64,000 nt of DNA, taken from the NCBI GenBank assembly GCA_020633195.1, contig JACKEC010000015.1, forward strand, positions 62,001 to 126,000. The letters are read 5' to 3'. The notes under the pieces were generated by a model that was not told the origin of the DNA, searched no databases, and worked only from the letters and a program-made list of their open reading frames with translations. Shown here one piece after another: positions 34,710 through 42,986 of the stretch. The position numbers and the translations under genes are program-made. This stretch comes from Sandaracinaceae bacterium. GTDB taxonomy: Bacteria > Myxococcota_A > Polyangia > Polyangiales > Sandaracinaceae. The first letter of the stretch is position 1. Every line of letters starts with the position of its first letter.

Positions 34710-37117
34710 GGCGCGCGCTCGCCCTCGTGCTGCTGCTCGGGTCGGTGTCGGTCGCCCAGGCCCAGCAGGTCACCGAATACACGGTCCGCCGCGGCGACAC
34801 GTGCGGCCAGATCGCGCGCGCTCACTACGGGCACAGCACGCGCTACGACCTCATCCACCAGGCCAACCCGGACCTCGGGGCGATGCCGCACCACCTCACG
34901 CCGGGCCAGGTGCTGCGCCTGCCCGTGGTCCCCGAGACGCCCACCGCGGACGCGACGGTGACCGCGATGCGGCGTCAGGTGCGCCACCAGCGGCCGAGCG
35001 AGGGCGACTGGACGCCGTCGCACGTCGGGCAGGATCTCGACCAGGGCTGGCGCCTCAGCACCGGCGAGAGCTCGACCGCCGAGCTGTCGTTCCGGCGCTC
35101 GTCGGTGGCCACGATCCGCGAGTCCACGCTCGTCATCGTGTACGGGACCGGCGCGCAGCGGGTGCGCCGCGAGGGCAGCCGCGCGGTGCTGCGCGAGGGC
35201 TCGCTGCTGAGCCGGCTGAGCGGGCTCTCCGGCGGGGGCGGTGACGAGCCGCTCGAGGTCGAGACGCCGTCCGCCGTCGCGACGCTCCGCGAGGGCGAGA
35301 GCCAGGTCGACTACGACACGAACGGCAACACGCGCGTCGCGGTGCACGGCGGGAGCGCGGCCACGGTGACCGACCCGCGCGGCGACGGCGCCGTGCAGGT
35401 GCGTCCGGGCCAGGGCACCACGGTCGAGCCCGGGCAGCGCCCGCGGCCGCCGCGCCCGCTGCCGCGCGCGCCGCGCTGGGAGGACGGGCCGCACCGCTTC
35501 GTCGGCCTGCGCGGGACGGGGGGGACGATCACGGGTCGGTGGCAAGAGGTGGCGGGCGCGGTCCGCTACCGGGTCGAGGTCGCGCGCCGGCGCGACGGCC
35601 GCGACCTCGTCATCGCGACGGCGGTCCCCGCGACGGTGCGGGAGATGGAGTTCCATCGCCTCCCGCCCGGCGAGTACTTCGTCCGGGTCGCGACGATCGA
35701 TGGCGACTCGTTCGAGGGCCGCCCCGCGCGCCCGATCGAGCTGACCGTGGTCGAGGCGGGCCTCGTCGCGCCGGGCGCGTCGGCGCCGCTGCCCGAGGCC
35801 GAGCCGGCCGATCCCTTCGGGCTCTCGGAGCTCGACGACGGGATCGCGAACCTCGATCACGCCGCCCCCGATGGCGCCGCCGTGCGCGTGCCGCGCTACG
35901 CGAGCCTCACCATGCCCGACGACATCCGCTGCACGCTCGGGACAGGCGACCCGGTGCAGGCGCTGCGGCTCGTCGACGTGGGCCCGATCACGCTGACCTG
36001 CTCGGCGGGTGACGAGGTGGTGGGCGGCATGGCGTTGGAGGTCGTCGCGTCGACCGCGCGGCTCGTCGACGAGGCGGGCGCCACGATCGAGACGCTCCCG
36101 CGCGACCAGACGTCGATCCGCGTCCTGCTCGACCCGCCGCTCGACGACGTGAGCGGCTTGACACTGCTCGTGCCGGAGGGCGTGACGGTGTCCGGGCTCG
36201 AGCCCGACCCCAACGGGGGGATGCGCGCGCAGCTCGTGAGCGACGGCGTGAGCGCGGAGCGCATCGTGCTGCGCGTGGCGACGGCGGACGAGTCTCACCT
36301 GCCGATCGCCGACGCGGAGGTCGGGGTGCAGGCCGCGGCCGTCGTGGCGCCGCCTCCGGAGGTCGACGACCTCCAGCTGCCCGAGCTCGACCCCGATCCG
36401 CACGGGCTGCAGGAGGCGTTCGGCCTCGCGGCGTTCCCGAGCGCGGTGGGCCTCCGCGACGAGCGGCGGTCGGGCAGCGGGATGCACCTCGCCTTGTCGT
36501 TCACCAGCGCCGCGATGGGCGACCCCGACGCGCACGTCCGCATCACCGGCGGCGCGCGCGCGGCGTTCTTCGACGACTACCTGCGCCTCGACGTGGCGGT
36601 CCCCCTCGACCTCGTGGGCCCGACCAACCGGAGCTCGCGCCTCGGGTCGCGCGACGTCTACCTCGCCGCGTCGAGCCGCGTGCTGAACGAGGGCATGTTC
36701 GGCCTCGCCGTCGAGGCGGGCGTGTGGGCGCCGACGGCCGCCGGCCAGGGCCTCGACCGCCCGCGCCTCCAGGTCGCCGCCGACTTCTCGCTGCGCTTCC
36801 TCGACGACGACCGCCTCGCCGTGCGCACGCGTCAGGCGGGCATCTTCGACCTGTCGGACACCAACAACAGCGTCCTGTGGGCGTCGGCGTACGGCTTCGA
36901 CGTATGGATTGTCGGCCCCCTGTCGGCAGGCGTGGAGCTCGACCTCGTCATCGGGCGGGAGGACGCGCGTGATTGGGTGTCCGCAGCCGTCGGGGCTGGG
37001 CTCGCGCTCGACCTCGGCGGCGTCGCGATCACGGCCGCGGGCCGCGTCGGCTTCGGCGACGACGCCCTGCTCGGCCAGGGCTCGGGGACGCTCGCGGTGC
37101 GCGGCAACTTCAGGTGA
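34706..37117 (+). CDS. LysM-FecR envelope protein with barrel-like C-terminus
   Basis: The product is 803 residues. The signal peptide is RRALALVLLLGSVSVAQA. A LysM peptidoglycan-binding domain occupies about residues 25-75 (YTVRRGDTCGQIARAHYG, LTPGQVLRLP). A FecR-type domain follows at about 105-230 (GQDLDQGWRLSTGESSTAEL, AVLREGSLLSRLSG, VHGGSAATVTDP). A fibronectin-like beta domain lies at 265-350 and unrecognised domains at 395-560. The last 230 residues are strand-rich (MHLALSFTSAAMGD, VYLAASSRVLNEG) and end GNFR, like an outer-membrane barrel. It could tie peptidoglycan to the outer membrane. It is the last gene of the cyclase-kinase operon. Confidence 0.88.
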   Translation: MRRALALVLLLGSVSVAQAQQVTEYTVRRGDTCGQIARAHYGHSTRYDLIHQANPDLGAMPHHLTPGQVLRLPVVPETPTADATVTAMRRQVRHQRPSEGDWTPSHVGQDLDQGWRLSTGESSTAELSFRRSSVATIRESTLVIVYGTGAQRVRREGSRAVLREGSLLSRLSGLSGGGGDEPLEVETPSAVATLREGESQVDYDTNGNTRVAVHGGSAATVTDPRGDGAVQVRPGQGTTVEPGQRPRPPRPLPRAPRWEDGPHRFVGLRGTGGTITGRWQEVAGAVRYRVEVARRRDGRDLVIATAVPATVREMEFHRLPPGEYFVRVATIDGDSFEGRPARPIELTVVEAGLVAPGASAPLPEAEPADPFGLSELDDGIANLDHAAPDGAAVRVPRYASLTMPDDIRCTLGTGDPVQALRLVDVGPITLTCSAGDEVVGGMALEVVASTARLVDEAGATIETLPRDQTSIRVLLDPPLDDVSGLTLLVPEGVTVSGLEPDPNGGMRAQLVSDGVSAERIVLRVATADESHLPIADAEVGVQAAAVVAPPPEVDDLQLPELDPDPHGLQEAFGLAAFPSAVGLRDERRSGSGMHLALSFTSAAMGDPDAHVRITGGARAAFFDDYLRLDVAVPLDLVGPTNRSSRLGSRDVYLAASSRVLNEGMFGLAVEAGVWAPTAAGQGLDRPRLQVAADFSLRFLDDDRLAVRTRQAGIFDLSDTNNSVLWASAYGFDVWIVGPLSAGVELDLVIGREDARDWVSAAVGAGLALDLGGVAITAAGRVGFGDDALLGQGSGTLAVRGNFR

Positions 37118-37170
37118 GCTGAGGGGCGCCGAGGGCCGGCCGGCGATTTTGGATACGGGTGGCGAGCACT

Positions 37171-37297
37171 CGCACGGGCACGGGCACGGGCACGGGCACG
37201 GGCGGGAGCGGGAGCGGGAGCGGGAGCGGGAGCGGGAGCGGGAGCGGGAGCGGGAGCGGGAGCGGGAGCGGGAGCGGGAGCACGAGCACGAGCACGA
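37171..37297. repeat. Hexanucleotide repeat array upstream of the four-helix-bundle gene
   Basis: The 512-bp gap 37118-37629 holds no other gene. It has about five GGGCAC units (37173-37203), exactly 13 CGGGAG units (37203-37280) and two CACGAG units. The array is non-coding on the evidence here, because the frames through it encode only RE or LP dipeptides. After it come a dispersed-element copy (37329-37403) and about 225 bp of GC-rich sequence leading to the gene. Confidence 0.9.
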
Positions 37298-37328
37298 TCA
37301 CTGCGGGCCCATCCCGGCCCGTCTGTCT

Positions 37329-37403
37329 GAGCTGACACCATCCCCCACTCGGCGTCCCGACCCGCCGCAGAAAGACAACATGATGAACTCCGTCCCCATT
37401 TCT
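37329..37403 (-). repeat. Copy B of the dispersed GGGGACGGAGTTCATCATGT element
   Basis: Read on the minus strand, the element runs TGGGGACGGAGTTCATCATG, then TTGTCTTTCTGCGG, then GGTCGGGACGCCGAGTGG and GGATGGTGTCAGCTC. It matches copy D (38681-38752) almost base for base over about 70 bp, and copy A at 27.3 kb more loosely. Confidence 0.8.
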
Positions 37404-37629
37404 CCCTGGTGGTAGGGGGGCGGGCTCGTTCGCGGGTCTTTGGATGATAGCGGCGTGCTCGCGGTGTCGAGGCCCCGTCCTCGCGGTGCTCGCCGTGCTC
37501 GGTCGCGCTTCGCGCGCCCTGCGCGCGGCTGCGCGCCGCTCCGGGCGTGGCCTCGACACCGCTGCGCGCGCCGCTGGTGGGGGTGAAGACCCGCGAACGA
37601 ACGCGGGGCCTCACTCAAAGGAGACTCTC

Positions 37630-37968
37630 ATGAAGAACCACTTCACCTTCCGGCTCTACGGCGTGTCGCTGCGCGCGGCGAAGCTCGTGACGGCGCGCAT
37701 CACGTTGATCGCGAGGCACGACTCGGATCTGGGTCGCCAGGCCCGGCGCGCGCTGAGCAGCATGCATCTCAACATCGCGGAGTCGATCGACGCGCAGGGC
37801 GGCATTCGGCGGCAGCGGATGCGGACGGCGCTCGGGTCGACGAACGAGGTCATCGCCTGCCTCGACCTGGGCGACGCGCTCGGCTACGCGGCGCTCGACG
37901 AGGAGGCGGTCGACGCGCTCGGGCACGTGCGGGCGACGTTGCTGAAGCTGGTGATGACGAAGCGCTGA
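37630..37968 (+). CDS. Four-helix-bundle protein (S23/Avd family)
   Basis: The product is 112 residues with a strong site (AAAGGAG) before the ATG at 37630, which rules out the longer upstream frame. The family core is plain: LGRQARRALSSMHLNIAESI near residues 37-56, then RMRTALGSTNEVIACLDLGD near 67-86 and a last helix. These helical bundles pentamerise. The family includes proteins encoded in 23S rRNA intervening sequences and the Avd factor of diversity-generating retroelements. No reverse transcriptase or variable repeat is visible here, so its role is open. It is the only convincing gene between 37.1 and 39.0 kb. Confidence 0.85.
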   Translation: MKNHFTFRLYGVSLRAAKLVTARITLIARHDSDLGRQARRALSSMHLNIAESIDAQGGIRRQRMRTALGSTNEVIACLDLGDALGYAALDEEAVDALGHVRATLLKLVMTKR

Positions 37969-37982
37969 AGAGGGGAGCCCGG

Positions 37983-38012
37983 AGCCTCGGAGCCGGTGGC
38001 GGTTCCGAGGCT
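37983..38012 (+). terminator. Hairpin just downstream of the four-helix-bundle gene
   Basis: AGCCTCGGA (37983-37991) pairs perfectly with TCCGAGGCT (38004-38012) across a 12-base loop, 15 bp after the stop codon. It could end transcription, but no T-run follows, so a role as a repeat element is equally possible. Confidence 0.4.
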
Positions 38013-38019
38013 TCGGTGC

Positions 38020-38204
<185 letters not shown>

Positions 38205-38268
38205 GCGAGCTGGCCAGGTCCGCCCATCCCGCCCCACCCCACCGTTCGAGTCGCATGGAGGCCGTGGT

Positions 38269-38515
38269 CCGCGCGAAGCGCGGCCCGGCCGACCGGCGCG
38301 CTCCGCGCGCCGACGGCGCGAAGCGCCGCCCCTCCGTCGTAGGCGCGCAGCGCCGGAGATGGAGGCCGAGGGGGTGAGGCGGCGCCGCAGGCGCCAACGA
38401 GGGGGACCGGGGTCCCCTGGGGGACAGAACTCCCACGGACCCGCACGTGGCCAGCGTCCCCACCGTCTCAAAGCACCGGGGGCGAAGCCCCCGCCTCGCG
38501 CGTGCAGCGCGCGAG
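38269..38515. repeat. Cluster of eight perfect mini-hairpins
   Basis: Eight perfect stems of 5-8 bp lie in about 250 bp: 38269-38283 (CCGCGC, GAA loop), 38295-38311 (GGCGCGC, TCC), 38315-38327 (GGCGC, GAA), 38342-38354 (GGCGC, GCA), 38381-38395 (GGCGCC, GCA), 38402-38417 (GGGGACC, GG), 38477-38493 (CGGGGGC, GAA) and 38495-38515 (CTCGCGCG, 5-base loop). Most loops are three bases, often GNA. No gene is seen here. The density is far above that of other gaps in the window. Confidence 0.8.
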
Positions 38516-38608
38516 AGAACAACAGCTCGCGGAGTCGGCGCCTCTCATTCGTCCTCAACACGAGACTCGATCCGCCCTCATCGCTCCGGCAGAGCGACCC
38601 GCCCCCTG

Positions 38609-38752
38609 AAGGTGGGGACGGAGTTCATCATGTTGTCTTTCCTGCGCAGGTCGGGAGGCCAGACCACTGCCGTCTCCTACGGGGACGGAGTTCATCGTGT
38701 TGTCTTTCTGCGCGGGTCGGGACGCCGAGTGGCGGATGGTGTCAGCTCCGGC
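38609..38752 (+). repeat. Copies C and D of the dispersed element, in tandem
   Basis: Copy C (38609-38670) and copy D (38681-38752) both begin with the GGGGACGGAGTTCATC core followed by TGTTGTCTTTC. They face the plus direction, opposite to copies A and B. Copy C diverges after about 50 bp; copy D keeps the full length. The 130 bp beyond D (to 38880) are GC-rich with no supported feature. Confidence 0.78.
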
Positions 38753-38887
38753 AGGCGGGCTGGGATGCGTGCACCTGGCCGGCCCGCAGTCCTCGCTGCT
38801 CGGGCTCGCTGCTCGCGCTCCCGCTCCTGCCCGTGCCCCTCATCCATCGCCCAACGAAAGGACGAACCATCCCCATGGCTCCCCCGC

Positions 38888-38981
38888 GGAGTCCCGTCTC
38901 ACCAAAGTGACGAAACTGACGAAGAGCGTCCCCAGGAGTCCCGTCTCACCAAAGTGACGAAACTGACGAAGAGCGTCCCCA
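38888..38981. repeat. Exact 47-bp tandem duplication
   Basis: The unit begins GGAGTCCCGTCTCACCAAAG, contains GTGACGAAACTGACGAAGAG, and ends CGTCCCCA. Units lie at 38888-38934 and 38935-38981 with no mismatch seen; a third copy starts (GGAGCCC) and fades. It is AT-richer than its surroundings and lies 30 bp before the stop of the OmpA-type gene on the other strand. Confidence 0.85.
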
Positions 38982-39012
38982 GGAGCCCGCCTCGCGAGGA
39001 GATCGCCCCCGT

Positions 39013-40767
39013 CTACTCGGCGGCGCGGCAGCCTTCGCGGACTTCGCGGCCGCTGGGGGGCTCGATGATGAGGAACTCGACTCGGCGGTTGCGGGCTCGG
39101 ATGCGGGCGTTGGTGCCCGGGCCGAGGGGGAAGCGCTCGCCGCAGCCGAAGCCGACGAGGCGCTCGCGGGCGATGCCGCGCTCGACGAGCCAGCTCACGA
39201 CGGCGGCGGCGCGGCGCATGGAGAGGTCGAGGTTGAACTCGTCGTCGCCGCGATCGTCGGTGTGGCCCTCGATGCGGAGCCGCAGGATCTGGTCGTTGGT
39301 CTGCAAGATGGCTTGCACGTCGCGGAGGACGGCCTCGCTCGAGGCGAGGATGGTGGCCTCGTTCGAGTCGAACTCGACGCGCTGGGTGATCTCGATCGTG
39401 CCGGTGCGCTGCGAGACGCAGGCGAGCTCGGGGCAGCCCGCGCACTCGCCGCGGGTCTGGGTGCCCGGGGTGAGGGGGCAGTGGTCGTCGACGTCCGCGA
39501 CCTGGTCGCCGTCGGCGTCCTCCTCGGGGCAGCCGTCCTCGTCCTGGATCTCGTCGAAGTCCTCGCGGTCGAGCGGGCAGTGGTCCCGCGCGTCGACGAC
39601 GCGGTCGCCGTCGCGGTCGAGCTCTTCGTACGGCGGGTGGGCGACGGTGGCCGCCGCGCCGCCGGCCGCGCTCGAGGAGGACCCGCCGTTCGCGGTCCCG
39701 CTCGCGTCGCCGCCGCCGCCCGCCGCCGTCTCGCGGGCCGCTCGCTCGGCGGCCTCGCGCGCCTCGCGGTCGGCCGCCTCGGCGGCGAGGGCCGCGCGGC
39801 GCTGGCGCTCGATCTCGCGCTGCTCCTCCGGGTCGGTCCCGTCCCAGCTCCGGCCGGCGGCGCGCCGCTCGAGGTCGATCGCCTCCGACCAGCCGATCGT
39901 CAGCACGCCGCGGAAGGCCGGCGTGCCGTAGCCCGCGCCGAGGCCCGGACCGCCCGCGAGGCCGATCACGAGCTGGTCGATCGGGCGGACCCGCAGGCCC
40001 AGGATCGCCTCGGCCGGGTTCGACTGCGGGTCGCCCGGCGCGCGCAGGCCCACGCGGCCGAAGGCCTCGACCCGCGCCTCGAGCAGGTCGTCGAGGAACG
40101 TCGCGCCCACCCCGATGCCCCACGTGAGCTCGTGCTCGACGTTGAAGTTCGCGAACATGGGCGCCGTCCGGAACAGGAACCCGAGGTTCCCCGTCACGCG
40201 GAGGAACTCGAAGCGCACCTCGCCGAGGACCTCGGGCTGGAAGGTGACCCCGCCCTCGCCGAGCAGGTCCTGCGAGGCGTCGATGCCCTCCGCGAGCGGC
40301 AGCGATCCGGTGAGCTGCAGGGCCACCGCGCCGACGTCGTCGGGCTCACCGACGAGGCGCACGCGCGCGCCGAGCGTGGGATCGCCGAGGCCCCCGCCGC
40401 GCGCCTGCGGCACCGGCCCCATCGCCTGCTCGCCCTCCATCACCGCGAACACCGGCAGCGACGCGAAGACGACGAGACGATCGATCAGCCCGAGCGACAG
40501 CCCGGCGCGCAGGCCCAGCAGGTGAGAGACGAGCTGGGGATCCTGCGCCGCGCCCGTGCCCGTGAGGATCAGCGGCGCGTAGCCGTAGTCGGTCTGCAGC
40601 TGCGCGCCGAAGCGCAGGTGCCCGCGGTCGTTGGGTCGCGAGATCGCGAACCCGTCGTCGCTGGTCTCGGCGGCCTGGTAGAGATCGATGGCGATCCCTC
40701 CGCCCTGGGCGGACACGACGGCCGGCGAGAGCAGGAGCGCGGCGATCAGGAACGGGAGGGCGCGCAT
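39013..40767 (-). CDS. OmpA-family outer-membrane protein with TSP3 repeats
   Basis: The product is 584 residues. The signal peptide is MRALPFLIAALLLSPAVVSA. Residues 20-330 are a strand-rich N-terminal barrel (LRFGAQLQTDYGYAPLILTG, WGIGVGATFLDDLLEARVEA). A charged Ala/Arg/Glu helix and Gly/Ser linker reach about 385. Thrombospondin type 3 calcium loops follow (DRDGDRVVDARDHCPLD, EDADGDQVADVDDHC). The C-terminal OmpA domain binds peptidoglycan (VEFDSNEATILASSEAVLRD, RIEGHTDDRG, NLDLSMRRAAAVVSWL, GFGCGERFP). It should anchor the outer membrane to the cell wall. The next gene upstream on the same strand ends 34 bp away. Confidence 0.93.
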   Translation of the reverse strand: MRALPFLIAALLLSPAVVSAQGGGIAIDLYQAAETSDDGFAISRPNDRGHLRFGAQLQTDYGYAPLILTGTGAAQDPQLVSHLLGLRAGLSLGLIDRLVVFASLPVFAVMEGEQAMGPVPQARGGGLGDPTLGARVRLVGEPDDVGAVALQLTGSLPLAEGIDASQDLLGEGGVTFQPEVLGEVRFEFLRVTGNLGFLFRTAPMFANFNVEHELTWGIGVGATFLDDLLEARVEAFGRVGLRAPGDPQSNPAEAILGLRVRPIDQLVIGLAGGPGLGAGYGTPAFRGVLTIGWSEAIDLERRAAGRSWDGTDPEEQREIERQRRAALAAEAADREAREAAERAARETAAGGGGDASGTANGGSSSSAAGGAAATVAHPPYEELDRDGDRVVDARDHCPLDREDFDEIQDEDGCPEEDADGDQVADVDDHCPLTPGTQTRGECAGCPELACVSQRTGTIEITQRVEFDSNEATILASSEAVLRDVQAILQTNDQILRLRIEGHTDDRGDDEFNLDLSMRRAAAVVSWLVERGIARERLVGFGCGERFPLGPGTNARIRARNRRVEFLIIEPPSGREVREGCRAAE

Positions 40768-40801
40768 GAGAGGCGAGGGTACCGCGACCGGCGCCTCGGG
40801 A

Positions 40802-42343
40802 TCACTGGATATAGGGGAGCGGGTGGCCGTTGAGGTAGAGCCACAGGACGACCCCGCCCATGCCGAGCGCGGCCGCGAGGAAGGCGACGAGCAGGAGCAG
40901 CCCCCAGCGGACGCCCCCCTCGGCCTCCTTCGGCGCCGGAGGGGCCGGGGTGGGCGTGGCGCCGAGCTCGGGCGCGCTGACGGAGCGTGGGACCTCCACG
41001 CTCAGGCGCGGCGGCTCGGCCGGCGTGGGCTCCGGCGTCGGCGCCGCGGGCGTCGGGATCGTCGGAAGGGACGGCTCGAACGGCGCCGGCGAGGCGCGGT
41101 CCGGCATGGGAGAGGAGCGCTCGCGGGCCATCGCGACGGCGCTGCTCAGCGCGATCATCTCGCTGTGCTCGATCGAGGTGCGGTGGGTCCGGGGGAGCGG
41201 GGGCGGCGGCTCGGCGTCGTCGGGCTCCTCGGGCGAGGTCAGCCCGACCACGTCCTCGATCTGCACGACCATCGAGACCTCGTCGGCCTCCTCGTGCACC
41301 CCCGGGTCGCTGAGGACCGTCTCGTCCTCCCACTCGTCGATCGGCGCGTCGCGCGAGTCGTCGCCGACCTTGACCCCGGCCTCGTCGATCGCCGAGAGCC
41401 GCTCGAGGTGGGCGCGCTCGGCCGCGATCACCGCCTCGTACTCGGCGTGCATCCACTCCGCGAGGCGGGCCGTGCTGAACGGCGGCTTGCTCGTCATCAC
41501 GACGCCCATGAGGGCCTCGTGCATGTCCCCCGCGGTCTCCCAGCGGTCGTCCGGGTCGCGCGCGAGGCCGCGCATCACGATGGCGTCGAGCGCGGGCGTG
41601 ACGTCGCTCGCGATGGTCGACGGCGGGTCCGCCTTGGCGTCCCGCACCCGCTCGAGCACCTCGAAGTCGCTGCCGCGACCGAACAGCCGGGTGCCCGTCA
41701 GGAGCTCCCAGAGCACCGTGGTGGCCGCGAACACGTCCGAGCGGTGGTCGATCGGCCGCCCCGTGATCTGCTCGGGGCTCATGTAGCCGAGCTTGCCCTT
41801 GATCACGCCCGCCACCGTCTGCGTGGCGCGGCTGGCCGCCTTCGCGATCCCGAAGTCGCACAGCTTCACGAGGCCGTCGTACGAGATCAAGACGTTTTGC
41901 GGGGAGATGTCCCGGTGGATGATCCCGAGGGGCTGCCCGTCCGGGCCCCGCTGCCGGTGCGCGTAGTCGAGGCCGGCCAGGACGTTGGCCAGGATCCAGG
42001 CGGCCATGGCCACCGGCATGCGCATCCCGCCCTGCTCGAGGCGCTTGCGGATCTGGAGCAGATCCTTGCCGAACACGTACTCCATCGCGATGAAGTGCGT
42101 CCCGTCGACCTTCCCGAGCTCGAAGATGCGGGTGATGTTCGCGTGGCGAAGGCGGCCGGCGATCTTGGCCTCCTCGACGAACATCTGGACGAACTCGGCG
42201 TCCTCGGCGAGCGCGGGGAGGATGCGCTTGATGCCGATGATCTTCTCGAAGCCGTGCACCCCGAGCGACTTCGCCCGGTAGACCTCGGCCATCCCACCCA
42301 CCGCGAGGCGGTCGAGGAGGAGGAACTTGGAGACGTCTGTCAC
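40802..42343 (-). CDS. Ser/Thr protein kinase, membrane-anchored
   Basis: The product is 513 residues from a GTG at 42343; an upstream GTG at 42409 adds an unconvincing Arg-rich segment. The Hanks kinase domain covers residues 6-270: LAVGGMAEVYRAKS, the Lys in IIGIKRI, HRDISPQNVLIS, DFGIAKAAS, and GYMSPEQITG. The SPQN variant of the catalytic loop is common in myxobacterial kinases. A Pro/Glu/Ser-rich region (about 350-470) leads to one transmembrane helix near the C-terminus (WGLLLLVAFLAAALGMGGV) and a short tail. It diverges from the RsbW-like ATPase gene, a plausible partner. Confidence 0.9.
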   Translation of the reverse strand: MTDVSKFLLLDRLAVGGMAEVYRAKSLGVHGFEKIIGIKRILPALAEDAEFVQMFVEEAKIAGRLRHANITRIFELGKVDGTHFIAMEYVFGKDLLQIRKRLEQGGMRMPVAMAAWILANVLAGLDYAHRQRGPDGQPLGIIHRDISPQNVLISYDGLVKLCDFGIAKAASRATQTVAGVIKGKLGYMSPEQITGRPIDHRSDVFAATTVLWELLTGTRLFGRGSDFEVLERVRDAKADPPSTIASDVTPALDAIVMRGLARDPDDRWETAGDMHEALMGVVMTSKPPFSTARLAEWMHAEYEAVIAAERAHLERLSAIDEAGVKVGDDSRDAPIDEWEDETVLSDPGVHEEADEVSMVVQIEDVVGLTSPEEPDDAEPPPPLPRTHRTSIEHSEMIALSSAVAMARERSSPMPDRASPAPFEPSLPTIPTPAAPTPEPTPAEPPRLSVEVPRSVSAPELGATPTPAPPAPKEAEGGVRWGLLLLVAFLAAALGMGGVVLWLYLNGHPLPYIQ

Positions 42344-42551
42344 CCAGAGGGGAGGGTAGCTCGGGCCGAGCCGGATCCGGAACAAGGTGCGTACCCTGAG
42401 CGATCGCACGCATCGCGGTCGATCCGGGCATACCTGTTGCGACGAACCCCCTTACAGATCGAAGAAAGCGGGCAATTGCGGGGGTCGGGGTTGCGATCCC
42501 GCAAGGAAACGCTTTCATCCATGCAAGCGTTCGACGAGGAGGGTGCCCTTG

Positions 42552-42977
42552 GTGCAAAGCGAGCCGCGACGGCGAGTCGATTCCCAGTGGGAGACCCGGG
42601 TCATCTCGGTCCGGCGCGAGTCCGACCGCACCCAGGCCAAGCAGCTCGGCCGGGAGCTCTCGCGACACGCCCACCTCGACCCCGAGAGCGCGGCCGCCCT
42701 CGACGTCATCATCCACGAGCTCGCCAGCAACCTCCTCAAGCACGGGCAGCGCGGTGAGCTGTGGCTGCGCACGCTCGAGGGCAAGGCGGTCGAGATCGCC
42801 GCGATCGACGCGGGCCCCGGGATCCAGGACCTCGAGCGCGAGCTCGCGCGGGTGTCGGTCACCGGGCTGCCGAACGTCCGCCGCCTGAGCCAGGAGTTCC
42901 ACGTGGACTCCAAGCCCGGCGGGCGCACCTACGTGCGCGCGATCGTCCGGCCGACGTCGGTCCCGACGCTGTCCTGA
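42552..42977 (+). CDS. RsbW/RsbT-like ATPase (anti-sigma or switch kinase)
   Basis: About 141 residues. AGGAGG sits at 42536-42542, nine bases before the GTG at 42552 and six before a TTG at 42549, so either can be the start; longer frames are excluded. The GHKL/HATPase_c_2 fold is clear: LDVIIHELASNLLKHGQRGE is the N-box, AAIDAGPGIQDLER the G1 box, and SKPGGRTYVRAIV the last strand. Such proteins bind and inhibit sigma factors or phosphorylate STAS antagonists. No STAS or sigma gene lies beside it; its divergent neighbour is a Hanks kinase. The 208-bp gap before it probably holds both promoters. Confidence 0.85.
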   Translation: MQSEPRRRVDSQWETRVISVRRESDRTQAKQLGRELSRHAHLDPESAAALDVIIHELASNLLKHGQRGELWLRTLEGKAVEIAAIDAGPGIQDLERELARVSVTGLPNVRRLSQEFHVDSKPGGRTYVRAIVRPTSVPTLS

Positions 42978-42986
42978 TCTCGCGGC

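Noticed and set aside
37171..37297. Frames encoding RERERE, HGHGHG or LPLPLP across the hexanucleotide array
   Set aside because: They are products of a simple repeat with no start site or conserved sequence; the array is treated as a repeat.
42387..42551. N-terminal extension of the RsbW-like ATPase
   Set aside because: The extra 55 codons are Cys/Arg-rich with no homology, and AGGAGG at 42536-42542 points to a start at 42549 or 42552.
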